Assembly (NCBI RefSeq): GCF_040581485.1
Contig: NC_090130.1
Span: 12,231,426-12,295,425 of the forward strand
Direction: 5' to 3'
Source: Linepithema humile
Lineage: Eukaryota; Arthropoda; Insecta; Hymenoptera; Formicidae
DNA: 64,000 bases
Part shown: positions 57,873 through 64,000 of the stretch, one piece after another
Numbering within the stretch: the stretch's first letter is position 1
Layout: each line of letters opens with the position of its first letter
Program-made: the position numbers and the translations under genes
Notes under the pieces: model-generated
Databases searched by the model: none
The model's input: only the letters and a program-made list of their open reading frames with translations
What the model was told of the DNA's origin: nothing

Positions 57873-60824
57873 TCACAGCGATGTTTCTACATGTAAAAGA
57901 ACCGAAACAATGTATTTTCCAATCATGGGTTTATCACCTTCAATAATACTACTACAATCTGAGTCCTCGTCATTGTTAATTTTCCAACATGGCATTATAT
58001 AGCACTTACTCTTCACTTCATGCAAAGGTATAACATTGAAATCTTTAGATAATGCGGAACATGTAAAAATACCAATCAAAGAAGATGAAATTCCAACATT
58101 ATAATAATCATCGGCAATCTCAAATTTATTTAACACTAAATAATATAAATTATCAATTTCGAGAATATTGCGTACTATGCACACAGATGAGTCGTGCAAA
58201 ATGCAGCACCTATCGCCTAAAGAATCAATATTTATAAACATGCTGTTACAATTAATCCGAATTTTCTTGTACTGAATTACACATGACAGCGCCTGAGGTA
58301 CAGGACCTTTATCATGCCTTCCAAATACTTTTATCGCTACATAAGTTGGAGGTCTCAATTCTTCTCTTTTTTCTCTTTCAGCTAGCCTGAAGGCAAATTG
58401 TTGCAAAGGACGGTGAGGTTTTCTGTACAACTTCCTAAAGAATGATATATTATTTTCATATCGAAAAGCTGAGAAAGCGTCAAGAGGTCCAAGGCGTTCA
58501 ACATCTTGTACTAAATGTAGCAACGCATGAACGTTGTAAGATAGAAAAGTATATTCATAAAAATGGGGACATTTTTCTACAAACTTTTCTAGCGCTAATT
58601 TTGCAAAATATAATACACTCACCCGAAAAAAAAGCGGTACACTGAAAATGTGGGAAAAATTCATCAAATTTCAACTGACGATAACTTCGTAAATAATAAA
58701 GATAGAAAGTTCTATAAAATATGGAAATGAAGCTAAAAATCTCTACTTTAAGAATCAATTTATTTCAATGTTGCAAAATAAATTTATTGAAAATGGCGGA
58801 TGACAAAGCGCGAGCATGCAAAATTGAAAAATAATGGTTCGAGTTTGCGACGGTGCACGGTATAAACAAAAAATTGTAGCTTATTGGGATCAAAAGCGTA
58901 CGAAAGTACAGAGTCTCCTCTTTAAAATGCTTTTTTATGCATCTCGATACGATGATTTTTCGCCGAGAGATTCGCATTTGAAGAAAAAGGCAGATTCTTA
59001 CTTCAAATGCGAATCTCTCAGCGAAAAATCATCGTATCGAGATGCATAAAAAAGCATTTTAAAGAGGAGACTCTGTACTTTCGTACGCTTTTGATCCCAA
59101 TAAGCTACAATTTTTTGTTTATACCGTGCACCGTCGCAAACTCGAACCATTATTTTTCAATTTTGCATGCTCGCGCTTTGTCATCCGCCATTTTCAATAA
59201 ATTTATTTTGCAACATTGAAATAAATTGATTCTTAAAGTAGAGATTTTTAGCTTCATTTTCATATTTTATAGAACTTTCTATCTTTATTATTTACGAAGT
59301 TATCGTCAGTTGAAATTTGATGAATTTTTCCCACATTTTCAGTGTACCGCTTTTTTTTCGGGTGAGTGTAGTATTGATGAAGTTTTTGAATGGCACAGTG
59401 CGCGTATCGCCGCATGAAAAAGCAAGAAATGCTTATAGCCTTGCATTTCCATAATGCCTTCAACAGCAACTGGACCAGTATATAAGATAAATTGTCGGCC
59501 TTCAGTTGCTTTGAAGTCTTTATGTTCAGCCAGTGGCCTCGGCTTTCTAGACATTTCTCGCGGGCAATAGTCTGCAATGCATTCCAATCTTTTCGAAATC
59601 AGTTCTTGGTTTTGACCTGACAATTTCATTTTTTTTCCGTACTTTCCCGTGATCCATGCAATTAAGAGCTTTTTAGCTACACCAATGCAAACCAAGTGCA
59701 TATATTCGACGGGCACTTGCGTTACCATTCCCATTGGCAAACGTGATAATGGAGTAGGTCCTTTATGATGATCTTCGTCAACAAGGCGAGAATATTCATC
59801 GTCGGTTCTAAGGCGAGCATCAGTGCTAATGAAAACTATTTGGCGATTGCATCTAATACCGACAATTTTACACTTGGAACATGGATTGCTCGAAGTATGC
59901 CCACAGTGATTAAGAATCCATGAACGTGCAGGAGCATCTGCGATAAAAGCTCTCAATCTAACTCAGATTTTTTTTTCACGAAATTGAATACTTTTATCAA
60001 TGACATCAAGCGCGTCTTCAATAAACTCATTAAGGAATTCATCAATGCTATGTGGTTTTTTTAATCCTTTATAGACCCCTATAACTTCCGGTGTAGAATT
60101 TGCAATATTAACAATGGAACACTGAATTGGCCAGATTTGCGCGTAACCCGATTTATTCAATCTGGCACCGTCAGTGCTCCAATCAACCTCGATCACATCC
60201 GGAATCAAATGCTCAGGTGTTTTTTTTAGAATTCTCATTAAAGCTTTTTCAAAACCTATATGGAGATATTCTCCAGGATTAACTTTCCGCACGTTACAAC
60301 TTACTCGCGGAGTACTTAATAACGTTCGCGTATCTTGTGGAAGATATGACAAATATGGAATCGATTTTAATGCTTTTAAAATTAGATTACCTTGGATATG
60401 CGTCAGATTCCCTTCAACAAACGCCAATGCAAGAGTTTCTTTAAATGCATGCACAGAATTTACCTCTGCATCCCCACCAATCAACTTCCGAAATAATATT
60501 TTTAGCATATACTACACTATCTAAACTGACACTCTCAACATCCATTGCATTAACAAATGAACTAACTGAAATTTCAGTACACTGCTCATTAGTGAGAGAC
60601 ATGTCGTCATCAAAAGAATGATGACTGTATGATGATGGTAAAGTTAGATCGACACTGAGTTCATTTGCAGCACTTGTCATACTAGGACTTTCTGATACAA
60701 CATGATTAAATTGATCGTTCTGTTGCAGTAAGCGTAATACATTCCTACGCTGGCGTGACGATAACATTAAACCCGGTTTACGACTTCGTACTTTTTTGAA
60801 TGTTCGACTTTTAAAAGAATTCAT
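57873..60824 (-). pseudogene. CACTA/EnSpm-like transposase (tnp2-type), broken
   Basis: Minus strand. The N-terminal part is at 60441-60824 (MNSFKSRTFKKVRSRKP), then 59963-60508 with LPQDTRTLLSTPR and EVDWSTDGARLNKSGYAQIWPIQ, then 59369-59956 with PCSKCKIVG, LPMGMVTQVPVEYMHLVCIGV and AEHKDFKATEGRQFILY. The last piece is 57873-58615 with SYNVHALLHLVQDVERLGPL and ENNISFFRKLYRKPHRPLQQF. These are typical of tnp2-like proteins widespread in ants. Breaks are a frame change in 60441-60508, a TGA at 59963-59965 in an otherwise continuous frame, and a 753-bp fold-back inserted at 58616. Terminal inverted repeats of the parent element were not found. Confidence 0.7.
58616..59368. mobile_element. 753-bp fold-back MITE with TA duplication, inside the CACTA-like gene
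   Basis: Ends CACTCACCCG and CGGGTGAGTG, with TA at 58614-58615 and 59369-59370. The two arms (about 370 bp each) are almost perfect inverted copies meeting near 58990. TA duplication points to a Tc1/mariner-type parent. Removing the element with one TA would restore the reading frame of the surrounding gene, so the gene was interrupted while still open at this place. Confidence 0.92.
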
Positions 60825-61580
60825 TGTATCGACTTTATATTATTAAATAATTGATAATATATAATAAAGGATATCAATAATTGATGAAATATAATCAACA
60901 AAAATAGTGATCAGACAGGCAATAACTCTAAGATTTAAAATTATTATGACGCAAACAGATAGAAAAAAAATTTTACTATAAAGTGAAAGTTATTATAACT
61001 GTATTAAAAACTTGTTAATCTTCACTACAAACTCGCGTTTACTACATTAATATGTATTTAGGCCAAAGAACACACAAATCTAGTAATATATAATTAAAAT
61101 AAAGTACAATAAATATACAATTACTAGCTAACACACACACACACACACATTAACAAATAATTAAAATTATATACTAACCTATTTTCGTTATTTTCGTTAA
61201 ATTTTGTGTATTGTTAACCAATTATCACTTCAATTTCATCCGGCCGGAATTAATCACCTCTACGGTATACTGCGAAATCATACATAAAATCAGTATTATA
61301 TTACGGCAAGAATTATTCATTCCATAAAAAATACTTTATCTTCGCCTCAGTTTAATAACTGTTCTCTAAAATTAGAATAATAAAATTGCCTAAATTACAG
61401 CACAAATGACACAATGCATTTTCTACATACCTTAATTTTCTGTATCAAAATGATCCTTTCACAAAATGAGAGCACTTAAGCACTGATGAGCACTTCCACG
61501 TATGTCTTGTATGTACACTAGTCTCCAATAATTCGTTCCTACACGCCCTCAGCGGGACAAGGAGAAGTAGGAGTATAGCC
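60825..61580. other. Non-coding interval, 5' of the CACTA-like gene
   Basis: Contains a CA microsatellite (61133-61150). No gene recognised. Confidence 0.4.
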
Positions 61581-61726
61581 AATGGCGCAATGGCCGCGTT
61601 CAGCAGACTCAACAGTTGTAGATTTTCCGCTGAATCTCGACTGTTAATTTGTTGGTTCTGAAAGTAAGAACCAATCACGTTCGATTGCTACTAAGCGGTT
61701 TGTTCTGCTGAATGCGGCCATTGGAG
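61581..61726. mobile_element. Short MITE with about 18-bp inverted ends
   Basis: CAATGGCCGCGTTCAGCAG and CTGCTGAATGCGGCCATTG are inverted ends, with one mismatch, of a segment of about 146 bp. The inner part is also partly palindromic (TTGTTGGTTCTGAAAGTAAG). The target duplication is not clear. Confidence 0.7.
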
Positions 61727-61989
61727 GCTAGCGTATATGCATTGCTACGTTAAGATCATGACATACAAAAATTTTAGTCGTAACCGTAAAGCCATAAGCA
61801 AATCGATCTTATTGTAAAATGGTCCTTACGGGCGTGATAGACGCAAAGCGCCCAGTTTTGGCGGGCAATACACACAATATCATATTATTGCGATTGAATT
61901 CTGTCTTGTTGTTGGCAAATTGTCGTAAACATTTATTAATTACACGTTGTTCTCACGTTGTTGACAACGAGAATTCATTCCAAAACTTC

Positions 61990-62320
61990 AACAATTCAGG
62001 ATATGGAACACCCAAATAAAGGAAAACATTATATATTTGATGTTGCTGTCATGTTGCCATTAAAATGCTATTGGCGCAATGGCATATCATTAGTTATTAT
62101 CAGGTTGCCGTCAGGTTGCTGGTAACCTATTATACAACTATTATTGACCACTTGTTTTTACATTTTTTTAAACTGATTACTTAGATTACTACTCATGTTG
62201 TTCAATTTGATAGCAGACTATTAATAATGACGGCAATCAAACATCAACTATTCAGCAACACAAGCAGTGCATTAGTTTGCTCGATATGATTAATCACGCT
62301 TGGTTATCTGGGTACAGTAT
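61990..62320. repeat. GTTGCC-rich element ending TTGGTTATCTGGGT
   Basis: The terminus at about 62303 is the reverse complement of that at 33990, and both loci share phrases such as GTTGCCATTAA and GTTGCTG. Probably a second copy of the same non-autonomous family. Confidence 0.45.
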
Positions 62321-62399
62321 ATTATGTGTTATCCTTTAAATTTTATAATAATTAATCATAATTAAAATTTAAAAAAAGAATACACAGTTAATACATTAC

Positions 62400-64000
62400 C
62401 TGGTTTATTATCCAAATTTGAAGACATTGTTTGTACGGATTGGCATCTTTGTCGAATTGAAATGCTTGTATCTTGTGTTTCATTAAATTCATTAATGGAA
62501 TCTAAATCCGTAGTAGATGACTGTTCTGTATGTGAACACATATAGTGTGCTACAAACACATTAAGCAAATCTTCATTAAAAATTTTTATGGGAAAACATT
62601 TTATTCTAATTTATATAACAAATAAAATAAAAAAGAATATAGATAACCTATTACCTGATTTGGTATTCAAATTTGACATAGTGTTCTTTGTCTGTTGACT
62701 TGGCATGCTTGCTTGTGTCTCAACAACTTTATTAAGTAAATTTTCATCGTCACTTTGCTCACCTAAAAGAATAATTTTTTTATTACACTGTAATATTCAA
62801 TGTAGTATGTTTAATATCACATCAAATTTTTATTAGCAATAATGTATGTACAATCACAATTTTTAATTATTTTTAACACTAATTTTTAATATCAGATCTA
62901 ATATGCAATATCACAACAAATATCAAAACACACTTATAATATAAATAAAATTTCTATACTAAATCATAGACCATAAAATATTAAATTCAAATATAAAATA
63001 TTAAACCTTATATATTAAAGTACATTATATTTCTGTTGCTTTATTAAAGTTTCAATATTGTTATATTAAATTGTAGTTATTATAGTTATAATTATTATAC
63101 AGTTATAGTTACTATAATGTGTGTTAACACATCTTCATATTTTTAATTATATTTACGAAATATTTAATTTGTATAAAATTATAAATATGCAATAAAATAT
63201 AGAATTCTTAAAAATGAGATAAAATGTATATGATAAGTGTATTTTTACTATTTAAATAAATTTTTCAAATTATATAATTGCAATCAATTGTATACATGAC
63301 CCAATATGTTGATTTTTGTTTATTTGTGAAACAAATGATAGAATAGCTCCTGCACACAGGACGCGGAAACGCTTGCCGCGCGGCAAAAGGTGACGCGGCT
63401 AATCAACTTACATCTTTTTCGTAAGAGTGAAATATTGGCTATGGCATGGCTTTTTGCTGCGCGACGTTCCCGCGTTCTGTACAGAAACCATAATATTCTT
63501 ATTGTTAGTTTTATTATACGAGTAATTTCACTATAAATTGCAAAATATGTGTATGTGTATCTCTCAATATCCAGAGATTGTTTATAATTGGTTATAATTA
63601 TATATATAATACGATTGGTTAGAAAAATAATACATTTTATATTTTTCAAAAAAGAGACCAAAATTGTCCTGCGATTTTTGTTGAATCCATGATTTTGTAT
63701 TATTTAACTTTTGTCTTTTAGTAGATATTCCTTTAGGACTGTTTAAATTACGATCTGCAATTCATGAAAAAATCAGTATTTTATTATTATAATAAAATTT
63801 AATTTTTTTGTTTTAAAGTTCATTTTTTAAATATTCTTTTATTATATGCTTTTACCTGTTTGAGAAACTTTTCCATTTTTTGTCTTCATTATTGCATGTT
63901 TTTCAGGAACTTTTGGAAGATCCAAAATAAGTGAAGTATCTGATTGTTCATCATTACTCGTATTATCCTCGTCCACCGATTTAGCGGCTCTAATTTTTCT
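62400..64000 (-). CDS. Partial multi-exon gene of unknown function (continues beyond window)
   Basis: Minus-strand exons are predicted at 63856-64000 (open at the window edge, ends KNGKVSQT), a following exon starting at 63753 (NLNSPKGISTKRQKL), 63412-63476 (RERRAAKSHAIANIS), 62655-62762 and 62400-62549. All have GT-AG borders; the 3' limit of the second exon is unclear. The exons at 62655 and 62400 have lengths divisible by three (108 and 150). They end in similar peptides (TMSNLNTKSG and TMSSNLDNKPG), so one may be a duplicate of the other. The protein is Ser/Asn/Gln-rich. No family is recognised. The 3' end of the gene is not identified. Confidence 0.4.
62763..63411. other. Intron-like AT-rich interval
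   Basis: Very AT-rich with no open frame of note, between two predicted exons of the minus-strand gene. Confidence 0.4.

Noticed and set aside
58765..59219. Two identical 70-codon frames in opposite orientation
   Set aside because: They are the two arms of the fold-back element; no coding evidence.

Overview
The window looks like repeat-rich nuclear DNA of an insect, most likely a hymenopteran such as an ant. This is inferred from an AT-rich background, short GT-AG introns, DUF4806-like genes and the families of transposons present. No ribosomal, CRISPR or bacterial signature is visible. Most of the 64 kb is transposable elements, many inserted into one another or into small host genes.

Layout. 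1-7.2 kb holds relics: a TE-derived ORF fragment, a dead mariner bounded by TA (2534-3830), and an intron-bearing mariner-like fragment on the minus strand (4871-6120). 7.2-7.9 kb is a small three-exon Pro/Tyr-rich host gene (minus strand). Just upstream of it sits a complete but mutated P element (7972-12039) with 8-bp target duplications. 12-14.3 kb has a MITE, microsatellites and the last exon of a DUF4806-like gene. 14357-32592 is a full-length Polinton/Maverick (18,236 bp) with 1.3-1.4 kb terminal inverted repeats and 6-bp target duplications, lying in the last intron of that DUF4806-like gene. 33-37.5 kb holds more exons of that gene and a second, six-exon DUF4806-like gene. This is followed by an uninterrupted 249-unit CGT trinucleotide array (37715-38461). 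39.4-41.3 kb is a decayed copy of KIF-binding protein. 42.6-44.1 kb is a three-exon low-complexity RGG/Pro-rich gene whose first intron carries a 0.7 kb palindrome. 45.5-54.6 kb is a very large Helitron-type ORF. 55-56.5 kb is a 1.5 kb nested hairpin. 56.5-57.3 kb is a two-exon unknown gene. 57.9-60.8 kb is a CACTA-like transposase gene split by a fold-back element. 62.4-64 kb holds the exons of an unidentified minus-strand gene running out of the window.

How the Polinton genes fit together. Protein-primed family B DNA polymerase and a retrovirus-type DDE integrase with a chromodomain supply replication and insertion. An FtsK/A32-like packaging ATPase, an adenain-like protease, a double-jelly-roll major capsid protein, a penton-like minor capsid protein and a basic pVI/pX-like protein form a virion module. 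Two genes (minor capsid, and a conserved unknown gene before the protease) each carry one premature stop, so this copy is probably not autonomous as a virus-like particle.

The two most striking observations are these. (1) A Helitron Rep/PIF1-helicase protein is flanked by an N-terminal Ulp1-type protease (tandemly duplicated, with the first copy cut off by an in-frame 159-bp MITE insertion) and a C-terminal USP-type deubiquitinase. (2) The Polinton polymerase ORF has no ATG for its first roughly 380 codons, and its upstream exons are all separated by phase-1 introns. Skipping a stop-containing exon therefore joins an acidic leader to the polymerase in frame.
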